A stretch of 64,000 bases of DNA from Rivularia sp963920925 (GTDB lineage: Bacteria; Cyanobacteriota; Cyanobacteriia; Cyanobacteriales; Nostocaceae). The stretch is from contig NZ_CAWUDI010000013.1 in assembly GCF_963920925.1 (NCBI RefSeq), forward strand, positions 96,851 to 160,850, in the 5' to 3' direction. Positions within the stretch are counted from its first letter, which is position 1. Every line of letters starts with the position of its first letter. A program made the translations under genes and the position numbers. Positions 8,622-18,162 of this stretch are shown here, one piece after another. The notes beneath the pieces are model-generated. The model saw only the letters and a program-made list of their open reading frames with translations, made no database searches and was not told the DNA's origin.

Positions 8622-9835
8622 AATAATAGCTGTTTTTTTTAATAGAGTTTATAAACAACGCCTTGCATAGAAACAGGCAAGGTAAGGACTTTATATTGCT
8701 TTGTAAATTCCTTGTCTTTTAAATAGGAACTTCTATAGTGCTATTTACATTTCTAAACAGCTAGGGAAAAATTACGTATTAATCAAAATAAAAAATAACC
8801 GGATATATTACTTAAATATCAATTTTTTTTAAATGAAGGATACAAACACTCTTAATTGATTTGAATATATTCAGTATTCATTCGACGTTATATAAAGTTA
8901 TTTCAAAGTTGCTTGATATCTTTTTGCTGCATCAAGACTAAAGCTTAAACTCTTTATCAGTAAGGTTTTAAGAGAATTAACTTTTGCTCCATAATTATTA
9001 TTCTAGTAGCAAAAAATACAATATAGATCAATAAAAATCTATTGACCGTTATCTATATTTAGTAGTACAACTTTAGTACTTAGGTGGGCATAGATAAATT
9101 CAATACTTCCCTTTTCAAATTTTTGCTTGGCAAATAAGTGTCAGATCAAAAAATTTACTATATTCAAGGAAAAATCAAATAAATCCGGAAATAATCGGAT
9201 AAATAATTATTTTATCTGGTATTTGACGATGTGAATAAGTCGCCGATCGGGATTAGATAAATAAGAGATGAAGAAGAACAATATAATAGACATCTCCGGA
9301 AATGAAAAAGAACTGTATACAAACCTCTCCCCGTTAGCGTAAGCGTGCCGCTTGCGGCATAGAGGAGAGAGGCTTTAAAACCCCACTTCCCCCTTTTGGG
9401 AAGGGGGGCAGGGGGGTTAGGTATGCGTACAAAATTAAACTACCTAAATGTTTTCCGGAGATGTCTAATTAAAAGCTTTTCCTTACCTTCGCTTTACATT
9501 ATTCGTGATAATTGCATATTTCTTATGCCCTATTCAAATTTAATCAAGCCGCACTGTATTAGTGAAGAGATGATTACAATAAAAAAAGGCATTTGGTAAT
9601 CGAGAATATACTGAATTCTTCTTCACCAAATGCCAATTATTAGTTATTTAGCTTTTAGCTTTTAGCTTTTAGCTTTCAGCTATTCTGGGTTTAAATCCCC
9701 ATCTAATTGCAAACGGTGGAGTGGTGGAGCGGTGGAACTAATAGCTTTTAATAATCAAAAATAAATATAGATGCTACACCTTTATTTGAAAAAAGAATCT
9801 TGATAATTTAGCTTGTTTTAGATTGATCGGTGTAC
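8622..9835. other. 1.2-kb intergenic region with a MITE and repeats
   Basis: AT-rich DNA upstream of the calpain-like gene; no reliable gene. It contains the 179-bp inverted-repeat element at 9288-9466, a TTTTAGC tandem tract (about 9646-9682), and a GGTGGAGTGGTGGAGCGGTGGA block at 9710-9733, split by single-base changes, that resembles the repeat at 2081-2100. Confidence 0.6.
9288..9466. mobile_element. 179-bp MITE with perfect 15-bp terminal inverted repeats
   Basis: AGACATCTCCGGAAA at 9288-9302 is the exact reverse complement of 9452-9466. A 3-bp AAT is present directly outside both ends, consistent with a short target-site duplication. The interior holds a GC-rich hairpin block (CCTCTCC ... 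GGAGAGAGG, then GGGAAGGGGGGCAGGGGGG). That block is shared, in opposite orientation, with the element at 5470-5565. There is no coding capacity, so it is a non-autonomous element. Confidence 0.75.
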
Positions 9836-12019
9836 CTATGCAAAACCTCGTGCAATAGCCAAAGCCCTTCGTACCGCCGCATCGGCATTGATAAACCCGT
9901 TACCGTAAAATGCGTCATAGCCTTTATCACCTAAATCGTAAGCAGTTTCGGAAATAATTGCTTTTATTTGTCCGGCACTTAAAGCCGAATTAACGCTCCA
10001 TACTAATGACGCAACTCCGGAAACGTTTGCTGTAGAAGCTGAAGTTCCATTAAATTTGTCGTTGTAGCCAAAAACAAATTGACCTGAATCATTACGATCT
10101 GCACTGGTGGCAAGAAACTCAGATGGAGCAGTTACGGTTAAACCATCACCGTAATTTGAACCCCACCAATTATCATAAGAAACCCTTTCACCTGGTGTTT
10201 TAGCATTGCCATACCAATCTTGAGTTCCCCAAGAAGAACCCACAGCCACCACATTACTGTACTTCAACGCTAAATCTGCGGGATTGACAATACTATTGCT
10301 ATTGTCATTACCAGAAGCAATTACAAATAAAGCTTTATCCTGGTTGTCTGCAATAAGTTGTTCAAATTCTACTGAATAACCACCAGCTAAGCTGAGATTA
10401 ACTACCAGACGTTTACCTTGAGCGTTGGCTTTGTCTATCATGGCTTGCGTTGCTGTCGCCAAGTTGTAATCTAAAGCATCTTCCCCAACAACATCGACGA
10501 GCATTAAATCGGAGTTCCAGTTGATACCTGCTCCTCCTTTTTTGTTATTGCTTTTAGCTGCAATACTTCCTTGAACTAAAGTTCCGTGAGAAAAATCACC
10601 CCACTCATCGAGATAGTTTTTACCGATAAAATCAGCTTTACGTAAATCTGGATGAATGTTTCCTTTACTATCAGTTCCCAAACCCGTATCTTGGATACCA
10701 ATCATCACATTATCGGTACCTGTAGTAAAGCGCCATGCATTATGAACGCCCATTCCGTGCAAATTCCACTGCTTGCTAAATTCAGGATCGTTAGGAGTTA
10801 CTGATAAATTGATCGTAGTATCGGCAAATTTTATTGCTTCAATACCTTCAAATAAAATCTCACTGCCATCACCAAGCGTTAATGCATCAAATATTCGGTT
10901 GCCATTCCCGGAATTGTAAGCGATACCTCCATTCGGATCGGTTGCATAATTAAAGGCTGCCGAAGTTGAAGCAAATAGGGATAGATCGATGAAATCCCGC
11001 GCTCCACTACCATAATCAACATTACCGTTACCCGAAAAAATTGTCCGACTGTAACCAGACTCGAATGTAAAGGTATCGGCTCTTAAAGTTCCTGCTTGGT
11101 TGCGAATACCATCTGCACTTTGAGGTATGGTAGCTGAAGTCGGAATCGGCGAAGATATTACTTGAGATGCGGATACTGCTTCATTAGCAATAGAAGTAGG
11201 ATTCGGCTGGCGTAATGCCTCCGGCATCAAGCTTTGCTTATCGCCTTCGTTTACAGTTGTTTTTGATAGTAATGCACTTAAATCGAGATTGTAAAAAGTC
11301 TCGCTGTTGCTGAAGGAATTCACCTTTACGTAATAAGTTCCAGCTTCTAAAGTTTGAGTAATTTCCTCCAAAGCAGTACCAATATTAACCGAACTTCTCA
11401 GAATATTTCCTTGACTCGACAGCAACCACAAATCGGCATCAGCACTCAAACCGTCAACTACAACTTTAAAGTCACTGGTACCAGCAAGATTAAACCTGTA
11501 ATAGTCGTCGGAATCTAGTTTGCCTACCCAATCGCTAATACTTTTGGAAAGGGAATCGACAGCAACTTCACGAGCATTATCAAAAGTATTTCCCGCACTG
11601 TCAAAGGGCACTGCTGAAACACTTAAACGATAATCAGTTTCTATATTGCCGTAAGGATAAACTTCAACATAATAAGTTCCAGCGGCTAAATCCGTGTGAA
11701 TAGACTCAGCGAGTTTACCTCCATTATTGGAATCAGCGATTGTTTCGCCTTTATCGAATTTTCCATTAGCATTTTTATCTTGAATCAGCTTTACGTCTGC
11801 ATCTGCACTTAACCCATCAAGGGTAAGATTAAAACTGCTACGTCCTTTCAAACTGAAACGATATAAATCATTTGCTTCAAAACTGTTTACCGTATCAGTA
11901 ATTGTTTGAATAGTAGTATTAATACGTAGCTGACTTGCTGAATCTAAAAGTTTTATTGGGAAAGTTTCTGGCATATTTATCAAATCCGAAGAAACGGTAT
12001 TTATTCGTTCAATATCCAT
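9836..12019 (-). CDS. Subtilisin-like (S8) protease with two PPC domains and an RTX-like segment
   Basis: 727 residues starting MDIERI; no signal peptide. Two PPC domains lie at about 35-136 and 140-250 (both contain GLSADAD and AGTYYV(E/K)V motifs). A Gly/Asn/Asp-rich segment at about 314-405 (SGNGNVDYGSGARDFIDLS) resembles the serralysin/RTX calcium-binding modules of type I secreted proteins. The S8 domain covers about 415-720, with Asp444 (IQDTGLG), His478 (SHGT), Asn571 (ASGND) and Ser660 (NGTSAST). The usual HGTHVAGT is HGTLVQGS and GTSMA is GTSAS, but the catalytic residues remain. The domain order (accessory domains before the catalytic one) is unusual. Confidence 0.9.
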   Translation of the reverse strand: MDIERINTVSSDLINMPETFPIKLLDSASQLRINTTIQTITDTVNSFEANDLYRFSLKGRSSFNLTLDGLSADADVKLIQDKNANGKFDKGETIADSNNGGKLAESIHTDLAAGTYYVEVYPYGNIETDYRLSVSAVPFDSAGNTFDNAREVAVDSLSKSISDWVGKLDSDDYYRFNLAGTSDFKVVVDGLSADADLWLLSSQGNILRSSVNIGTALEEITQTLEAGTYYVKVNSFSNSETFYNLDLSALLSKTTVNEGDKQSLMPEALRQPNPTSIANEAVSASQVISSPIPTSATIPQSADGIRNQAGTLRADTFTFESGYSRTIFSGNGNVDYGSGARDFIDLSLFASTSAAFNYATDPNGGIAYNSGNGNRIFDALTLGDGSEILFEGIEAIKFADTTINLSVTPNDPEFSKQWNLHGMGVHNAWRFTTGTDNVMIGIQDTGLGTDSKGNIHPDLRKADFIGKNYLDEWGDFSHGTLVQGSIAAKSNNKKGGAGINWNSDLMLVDVVGEDALDYNLATATQAMIDKANAQGKRLVVNLSLAGGYSVEFEQLIADNQDKALFVIASGNDNSNSIVNPADLALKYSNVVAVGSSWGTQDWYGNAKTPGERVSYDNWWGSNYGDGLTVTAPSEFLATSADRNDSGQFVFGYNDKFNGTSASTANVSGVASLVWSVNSALSAGQIKAIISETAYDLGDKGYDAFYGNGFINADAAVRRALAIARGFA

Positions 12020-12804
12020 AATTACTCTTTTTTTATGTAAAAAAAGAGACTATGTGTCTACTCTAACCTCAAAACTATAATAAATTTACTTAACCTTTAT
12101 GAAAACTTTTAATTAACAAAATTGTCTATCTAGAGAAAATACTCAGATTTTTCTTTTTGCAATAAAAATTATAGACTTATTTTACTGTTAAGTATTTTCG
12201 TTACTCAAAGTTATTTATTGCTTATTTTTAGATATCGATAAAATTAGAACCTATGCATAAATGGTAGAGATGAATTATACCTTATATCGAAGCTAGTGCA
12301 AAATATCTTTATGTATAATTTGGTCTTTTACTTAATTATTACCTCTATTGTGTTCGATAATACGCTGCGATTTGTTGCTCCCTCGAAAGATAAATATTTA
12401 TTTAATCTGTTAATATAATAGATTTATGTGTATGTATGCTGTTATTTGCTGGATTAATTAAAGTAAAATTTAATCGAAATAAATCCAAAAAAATAATCTA
12501 GTTAAATATAAAAATTGCTTTTTTACCCTGATTTCGGAGTAAAAGAACTATATTTATGAATTTTTAATCAGGCAATGCATAAATAGGCATAAATATTTTT
12601 AGTTAAATGTAAAATTTACTCTTGACATGGCAAAAGTTTTGTAAATCGTAATTGTGAGGAAGGAGTAGAAAGCAGGCAGTAGAAAGTAGGAAACAGAGAA
12701 GGAATGGGGAATAGAGTAAAAAGAGGTTGATATTGTAACTTGGCGTATGTACGGTTAATTGCAATACTTAATGATGTTAAATAAACATTAGTAGAAAATA
12801 ACTG
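12020..12804. other. 785-bp AT-rich intergenic region
   Basis: This is the divergent upstream region of the protease (9836-12019) and the DUF92 gene. It is strongly AT-rich with many short A/T runs. Around 12655-12735 it holds purine-rich GTAGAAAG and GGAATGGGGAATAG text of the kind repeated elsewhere in this genome. No gene or RNA is recognised; it should carry both promoters. Confidence 0.5.
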
Positions 12805-13581
12805 ATGCTGTCTTCATACGATTTTTTTAATCCCTGGCTCGTAGCAGTGGGATTGAACGCCGTACTTTTAGGTATAGTTTGGCTGGTGCCAAAAAAACTG
12901 CTTACTCCTGCTGGAATACTTAATGCCTGGTTGCTCGGTGTTTTGATTTGGGGAACGCTTGGCTGGAGCGGATACGCAGTAGTTTGCGCTTATTTTATAG
13001 TTGGTTCTGCTGTTACCCGCATCGGCATGGCACAAAAAGAAGCTGAAGGAATTGCCGAAAAGCGTTCCGGTGCAAGAGGCCCAGAAAACGTTTGGGGTTC
13101 GGCTTTTACCGCAGCTTTATGCGCTGTGGGGATAGGAATTATTAATTTGTGGGGAACAAGCGAAACGGTTTTTCTCAGTTCGTTACTAATCTTGGGTTAC
13201 GTCGCGAGTTTTTGCACTAAACTTTCGGATACTTGTGCTAGTGAAGTTGGTAAAGCTTACGGTAAAAGAACTTTTTTGATTACTACTTTGCAGCCAGTGC
13301 CCAGAGGAACCGAAGGTGCTGTCAGCCTTGAAGGAACCCTTGCCGGAATCGTCGCTTCCGTGGTGCTGGCAATGCTTGGCTGGGGAGTTGGTTTAATTGA
13401 TGTGTGGGGTATTATATGGTGTGTATTGGCAGCATTTATTGCCACTAATTTAGAAAGCGTGATTGGAGCTACTTTGCAATCCCGATGGCAATGGTTAACT
13501 AATGAATTAGTTAACGTTCTCAATACCTTTATAGGAGCTGCTACTGCGATGCTGTTTGCCTGGATTCGGGCAAATATTTAA
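12805..13581 (+). CDS. DUF92 / TIGR00297 integral membrane protein (VTE6-like phytyl-phosphate kinase family)
   Basis: 258 residues, almost entirely hydrophobic with about 7 membrane spans. The family signatures KRSGARGPENVWGS (about residue 86-99) and SDTCASEVGKAYGKRTFLITTLQPVPRGTEGAVSLEGT (about 140-177, written as one stretch of the conserved loop) are complete. Plant VTE6, a DUF92 protein, is a phytyl-phosphate kinase in tocopherol synthesis and chlorophyll phytol salvage, so this protein likely acts in phytol recycling. It is probably transcribed alone, 211 bp before the isomerase gene. Confidence 0.85.
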   Translation: MLSSYDFFNPWLVAVGLNAVLLGIVWLVPKKLLTPAGILNAWLLGVLIWGTLGWSGYAVVCAYFIVGSAVTRIGMAQKEAEGIAEKRSGARGPENVWGSAFTAALCAVGIGIINLWGTSETVFLSSLLILGYVASFCTKLSDTCASEVGKAYGKRTFLITTLQPVPRGTEGAVSLEGTLAGIVASVVLAMLGWGVGLIDVWGIIWCVLAAFIATNLESVIGATLQSRWQWLTNELVNVLNTFIGAATAMLFAWIRANI

Positions 13582-13792
13582 AATATAATGTTTTCTTACA
13601 TAAAAAGTTGTTAGAAAATCGGTAACTCTACAATTATTTATACGCAGCATTTATCAAGATTTGTTGCGCTATTGCTGTAAGACAACTTTTCATTCTTCGT
13701 AGCAGTATCCTTCCGCTCGTGTCAGTTGAATGCGATTGATTTTTATTTTTTCGCTGTATATTTTTTAAGGTATTTTCGTTCGTATTAACTTT

Positions 13793-14551
13793 ATGGAATC
13801 TTTATCGTTTTTAACTGTTGATGACCGATCAATTTCGGTAAAGCAGGCAGTACAATACTTACAAATTAGTGGAAAATTAGGTCAGTTTATTCGGGATATT
13901 CTACGTCAGGATGTAATCGAACAAGAAATTGCCGCAAGAGAAGAAATTGAACTTTCTCCCGCCTTAACCGAACAAGCAATTATTGATTTTCGGCTCAAGA
14001 ATGGGCTGAGCGAGCAACAGAAGTTTCAGGATTGGTTAAACAATAGCGGTACCGACTATGGGACGTTTCACTCAACAGTTGCTTTTGGGTTTAAGTTAGA
14101 GAAACTTAAAAGTTTAGTGGCAGAACCAAAACTTGCAGAATACTTTATTGAAAGAAAGATTTTTTTGGATCGGGTGGTACTTTCTCGGATTATTGTTGAT
14201 AATCGAGAGTTAGCTGAGGAGTTACACACCCAAATCGAAGAAGGAACTGGTTTCGAGCAGCTAGCTAGGGAATATTCCCTTTCTGATGACAAGATTGTCA
14301 ACGGCATGATGGGGCCAGTGAGTCGCGGAACAATGCCGGATAGACTTCGAGCAGCTGTAGATGTAGCTACTCCTGGGGATATTTTAGGCCCTGTAGAACT
14401 AGAAGAACGTTATGGATTGTTTCGCGTCGAACAGCTCCTACCAGCATCGTTAGAAGATACTCAACTTAAGCAAGCACTACAAAATGAACTGTTTGAGAAA
14501 TGGCTAGCAGAGAAAATTCAAAAGCTGACAGTCAAACTACAAGTAAAATAA
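13793..14551 (+). CDS. Parvulin-type (PpiC/SurA-like) peptidyl-prolyl isomerase
   Basis: 252 residues, no signal peptide visible. The N-terminal half is helical (SurA-N-like: VKQAVQYLQISGKLGQFIRDILRQ). The C-terminal half (about residues 120-225) is a rotamase domain, with LSRIIVDN, FEQLAREYSLSD, GMMGPVSRGTMPD and the closing ATPGDILGPVELEERYGLFRVEQL. The gene overlaps the ABC exporter gene by 52 bp in another frame, which implies coupled translation. This pairing suggests it helps fold, or keep unfolded, the exporter's substrate at the cytoplasmic side. Confidence 0.85.
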   Translation: MESLSFLTVDDRSISVKQAVQYLQISGKLGQFIRDILRQDVIEQEIAAREEIELSPALTEQAIIDFRLKNGLSEQQKFQDWLNNSGTDYGTFHSTVAFGFKLEKLKSLVAEPKLAEYFIERKIFLDRVVLSRIIVDNRELAEELHTQIEEGTGFEQLAREYSLSDDKIVNGMMGPVSRGTMPDRLRAAVDVATPGDILGPVELEERYGLFRVEQLLPASLEDTQLKQALQNELFEKWLAEKIQKLTVKLQVK

Positions 14552-17184
14552 ATGTTTCAAATAATCAATCATTACAAGCCACGGTTTTAGCTTCCCCAGC
14601 TTGGAACCAACCACCTTTATGCTGGCTGAGTGACGAGCAGAAAACCTTGTTGCAACAATCGGACATTCTTGATTTTCGTTTAGGAGAGAAAATTTGGTCG
14701 CAAGAAGTAGTTGGTTATCAATTTCTGATCGTTTCAGGTAAAGTTCGTCTTCGCGAAGAAGGTATTGGTAAACCAATAGCCGCCTTAGAACCAGGACAAT
14801 GGTTCGGCAACTTAAATAATTATCCCACAGAATGTAAAGCTGTAGCAGCTAGTAAAGAAGTTTTAGTGCTGCGTACCAGTACAGATTTATGGGCAGAATT
14901 ATCAACCCCGCAGATTGAAGAGTTTTGGCAAGGAGACAAGGGGACAAGGAGACAAGGGGACAAGGAGACAAGGGGACAAGGCGAGAATGTAGAAACAAAT
15001 TCCCCCCATCCCCCCATCTCCCCATCTTCCCCTCCCCCCCTCTCTCTTCCCCATCCCATCACATCCGGCTATCCCTTCGTCTCCAGTGCGAACAGTGCTG
15101 CTGCTTGCTTAACGATGGTGGCGCAGTATTGGGAAATTTCGGTGAAGTTGGAATGGGTACAGCGTCAAGTGCGATCGCAACGTCCGAAAAATGTTGTGGA
15201 AGCTGCCGAGAAGCTGGGTTTGGTGCTGCGGAGGTTGCAGGTTGATTGGGATGATTTACAAAAACTTTCTTTTCCAGCTTTATTGTTATGGGGTAATTCG
15301 GAACAAGCTAATTGGGTGGTTGCTTATGCACGTAAAGGCAATAACTTAATTGTTGCTAATCCGCAAAACCCCGATTTTGCTTGCGAAAGCGTATCCCGTG
15401 AACAACTGGAAAGCTTTTGGAATGGTTATTTATGGCAAGTAGAACAAACCCAAAAACAAGAAAGGTTTAACTTAAGTTGGTTTTTACCCGCAGTTTGGCA
15501 ATACAAAGGTTTACTTACAGAAGTACTGCTGGCATCCTTCACCTTACAGCTGCTGGGATTAACCACACCACTAATTACCCAAGTCATCATCGATAAAGTC
15601 ATGGTGCAAGAGAGTTTGGCTACTCTCGACGTAATGGCGATCGCACTTTTATTAGTAGCGGTATTTGAGTCGTTGTTGGGGATTCTACGTTTATTTATTT
15701 TCACCCATACAGCCCGTCGTTTGGATTTAAGTTTATCAGCGCAGTTATTTCGTCACTTGATGCGCTTGCCTTTATCTTATTTCGAGTCGCGACGGGTAGG
15801 AGATACGGTAGCAAGGGTTCAAGAATTAGAACAAATCCGTCAGTTCCTTACGGGTACGGCATTAACTGTAGTTCTTGACAGTATTTTTGCTGTCGTTTAC
15901 CTAGTACTAATGTTTTACTACAGCAGTACCCTTACCTTCGTAGCGTTGGCAGTACTACCATTATTTGCCATCTTAACCCTGACAGCAACACCAATTTTGC
16001 GTAAATGGCTGAACGAAACATTCAACCGTAGCGCTGACAGTCAATCATTCCTCGTAGAAACAATTACGGGAATTCATTCGGTAAAAGCACATGCTGCCGA
16101 ACCTGCAACCAGGGATAGATGGGAAGGTTTATTTGCTCGCTTTATTCGTACTGGTTTCAAAGCTTCCACAACTTCCAATATCAGCAGTAACATCGGCGAC
16201 TTTCTGACCAAATTCTCCAGTCTGTTAATACTTTGGTTTGGAGCCAAATTGGTTATTGATGGTAACTTTACCGTAGGGCAATTGGTAGCTTTTCAAATGC
16301 TTTCCGGAAGAGTTACCGGGCCTTTATTAAGATTAGTTCAACTGTGGCAAAATTTACAGCAAGTACTGTTATCGGTAGATAGAATCGGCGACATTCTTAA
16401 CGTCAACCCCGAAGCAGAACCAGGAACCGGATTAGTACTACCATCCCTCGAAGGTGAAGTCACATTCGATCAAGTATTCTTCCGTTACAAAGCCAATACC
16501 GAACCAGTTCTCAAAGGGATTTCCTTTCACGTAGAACCCGGTCAGTTTGTCGGTATAGTCGGACGCAGCGGTTCCGGTAAAAGTACGCTTTCAAAACTAT
16601 TGCAAAGACTTTATCAAATCGAATCCGGGCGCATTTTAATAGATGGATTCGAGCTTAAAGGCGTTGATTTAGCTTCCTTGCGGCAGCAAATAGGCGTAGT
16701 TTTACAAGAAGACTTTTTGTTTAACGGCAGCATCCTAGAAAATATAACTTTAGGAAACCCCGAAATCACCGCCGAACAAGTAGTACAAGCCGCCAGAATG
16801 GCAGTAGCTCACGACTTCATCAGCGATCTACCTCAAGGCTACGAAAACAACGTCGGCGAAAGAGGTACCGCATTATCCGGCGGGCAAAGACAGCGGGTTG
16901 CTTTAGCCCGGTTATTCCTTTTACAAGCACCAATATTAATTTTGGACGAAGCAACAAGCGCCTTAGATAGCGAAACCGAGCAGCAGGTATTGCAAAACTT
17001 ACAAAATAGCACCCAAGGAAAAACGGTATTTTTAATCGCGCATCGTTTTGCACCATTGAAACGCGCCGACATGATTTTGGTAATGGAAAAAGGAATTATT
17101 GTTGAAAGAGGAACCCATGATGAATTGTTGCAGAAAAAAGGATTGTATTATTCCCTTTATCAAAAGCAGCAGATGAACGTTTAA
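14500..17184 (+). CDS. ABC exporter with cyclic-nucleotide-binding-like and degenerate C39 peptidase domains
   Basis: 894 residues: a cNMP-binding-like domain (about 35-140), a repeat-derived Pro-rich linker (146-187), a C39-like domain (188-310), a six-span membrane domain (about 330-600) and an ATPase. ATPase motifs are intact: Walker A GRSGSGKST at 688-696, signature LSGGQRQR at 792, Walker B Asp816-Glu817. In the C39-like domain the catalytic Cys of DCGAAC is Ser199 (NSAAAC), and the expected His and Asp positions are Asn271 and Asn287. It should therefore bind but not cleave a leader, as in HlyB-type exporters. Its domain order resembles HetC-like cyanobacterial exporters. The ATG at 14500 lies inside the isomerase gene; a later start is possible. 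Confidence 0.9.
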   Translation: MASRENSKADSQTTSKINVSNNQSLQATVLASPAWNQPPLCWLSDEQKTLLQQSDILDFRLGEKIWSQEVVGYQFLIVSGKVRLREEGIGKPIAALEPGQWFGNLNNYPTECKAVAASKEVLVLRTSTDLWAELSTPQIEEFWQGDKGTRRQGDKETRGQGENVETNSPHPPISPSSPPPLSLPHPITSGYPFVSSANSAAACLTMVAQYWEISVKLEWVQRQVRSQRPKNVVEAAEKLGLVLRRLQVDWDDLQKLSFPALLLWGNSEQANWVVAYARKGNNLIVANPQNPDFACESVSREQLESFWNGYLWQVEQTQKQERFNLSWFLPAVWQYKGLLTEVLLASFTLQLLGLTTPLITQVIIDKVMVQESLATLDVMAIALLLVAVFESLLGILRLFIFTHTARRLDLSLSAQLFRHLMRLPLSYFESRRVGDTVARVQELEQIRQFLTGTALTVVLDSIFAVVYLVLMFYYSSTLTFVALAVLPLFAILTLTATPILRKWLNETFNRSADSQSFLVETITGIHSVKAHAAEPATRDRWEGLFARFIRTGFKASTTSNISSNIGDFLTKFSSLLILWFGAKLVIDGNFTVGQLVAFQMLSGRVTGPLLRLVQLWQNLQQVLLSVDRIGDILNVNPEAEPGTGLVLPSLEGEVTFDQVFFRYKANTEPVLKGISFHVEPGQFVGIVGRSGSGKSTLSKLLQRLYQIESGRILIDGFELKGVDLASLRQQIGVVLQEDFLFNGSILENITLGNPEITAEQVVQAARMAVAHDFISDLPQGYENNVGERGTALSGGQRQRVALARLFLLQAPILILDEATSALDSETEQQVLQNLQNSTQGKTVFLIAHRFAPLKRADMILVMEKGIIVERGTHDELLQKKGLYYSLYQKQQMNV
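14930..15060. repeat. Short tandem repeat block inside the exporter gene
   Basis: Units of GGGACAAGGAGACAA run from about 14934 to 14985, followed by CCCCATC/CCCCC pyrimidine units from 15001 to 15055. The same GACAAGG and CCCCATCT units form intergenic tracts at 24480-24556, 30055-30115 and 49110-49206. Here they are read in frame as a GDKGTRRQ... and SPHPPISPSS... linker between two domains. The block keeps the reading frame. Confidence 0.85.
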
Positions 17185-17551
17185 GGGAGTTAGTGGTTAG
17201 TTGTTAGTTGTTAGTGGTTAAGAATTTTGTAGGGTGTGTAACGGCTTGAATATTTATTGATAGAAACTTTAAAGAAGGAAAATGCCGTTACGCACCATTG
17301 AATTGGGGAAAAAACGACCACCTCCAAGAAAAATCGCCCGCACCCTCGAAGGGTGGGGCTACATTTACGAAGCCCGTCTGCACGGGCTAATAAGTTAATT
17401 AATGTTATTTTTTTTAATCAATTCATTTACCAGTCCTATTTATAGGACTTATGCTTTTAGACTGGGACTTGCAGTCCCAGGCGGATATCAACGCAGTCCA
17501 ATAATTATGACAATAGTATATTATTAATTGAAATCAATATAAAAAACAGCA
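17185..17551. other. 367-bp intergenic region with hairpin repeats
   Basis: It starts with TTAGTTG/TTAGTGG tandem units. An imperfect inverted pair follows (AACGGCTTG ... TGCCGTTACGCACC), then two small hairpins: CACCCTCGAAGGGTG near 17340 and AGCCCGTCTGCACGGGCT near 17371. AT-rich DNA follows, which should hold the promoter of the antitoxin gene. No gene is seen. Confidence 0.55.
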
Positions 17552-17779
17552 ATGCATAAGGTTAATTTAAAAGATGCTCAAACTCAACTTGCGGAATTAA
17601 TCGAAGAAGCCGCAAGTGGCAAAGAAGTGATTATATTCCGCAATGATGGAACATCGTTTCAAATTGTGCCAGTTGAAGCAGAAAAGCCATATCCTAAATT
17701 TGGTAGCGCAAAGGGTTTAATTGAAATGTCGGATGATTTTGATGAGCCGTTGGAAGATTTCAAGGAATATGCTCCATGA
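17552..17779 (+). CDS. Phd/YefM-type antitoxin
   Basis: 75 residues. The N-terminal MHKVNLKDAQTQLAELIEEAASGKEVIIFRND is the typical Phd/YefM DNA-binding fold. The C-terminal part (KGLIEMSDDFDEPLEDFKEYAP) is the toxin-wrapping tail with the ending common in VapC-partner antitoxins. Its stop overlaps the toxin start by 4 bp (ATGA), the usual arrangement of a toxin-antitoxin operon. Because the toxin gene has an internal stop, this may be an orphan antitoxin. Confidence 0.85.
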   Translation: MHKVNLKDAQTQLAELIEEAASGKEVIIFRNDGTSFQIVPVEAEKPYPKFGSAKGLIEMSDDFDEPLEDFKEYAP

Positions 17780-18162
17780 AATTGCTTCTTGATACTCATA
17801 CATTTTTATGGTTCATTGGTGGAAATCTGAATTTGAGCAGTACAGCTAGAAACGCGATTGAAAATACAAATAATCAGCGATTTATCAGCATTGCAACTCT
17901 TTGGGAAATATCTATTAAAATTAGCATTGGAAAACTGAAGCTGGGACTTGAATTTACAAAAATTGTGGAACGAGAAGTTTATGGAAATGCAATATAAATA
18001 CTGGAAATATTACCGGAGCATTTAGACGAGTTAGTAAACTTACCTTTTCATCATAAAGACCCTTTTGATAGACTGATAATTGCACAAAGTTTGGTAGAAG
18101 GGATGACTTTAGTATCAAAGGATGCAGCATTCGGGAATTATTTTGTAGAGTTGTTGTGGTGA
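17776..18162 (+). pseudogene. VapC-like PIN-domain toxin interrupted by an in-frame TAA
   Basis: The reading frame encodes 128 codons with one internal stop, TAA at 17995-17997. Before it: MKLLLDTHTFLWFIGGN with the first PIN Asp, and TLWEISIKISIGKL. After it, in the same frame: ILEILPEHLDELVNLPFHHKDPFDRLIIAQ and a final VSKDAAFGNY segment with further PIN acidic residues. PIN proteins are RNases poisoned by their antitoxin. Only the first 73 residues are translated without readthrough, so activity is probably lost. A sequencing error cannot be excluded. Confidence 0.85.
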
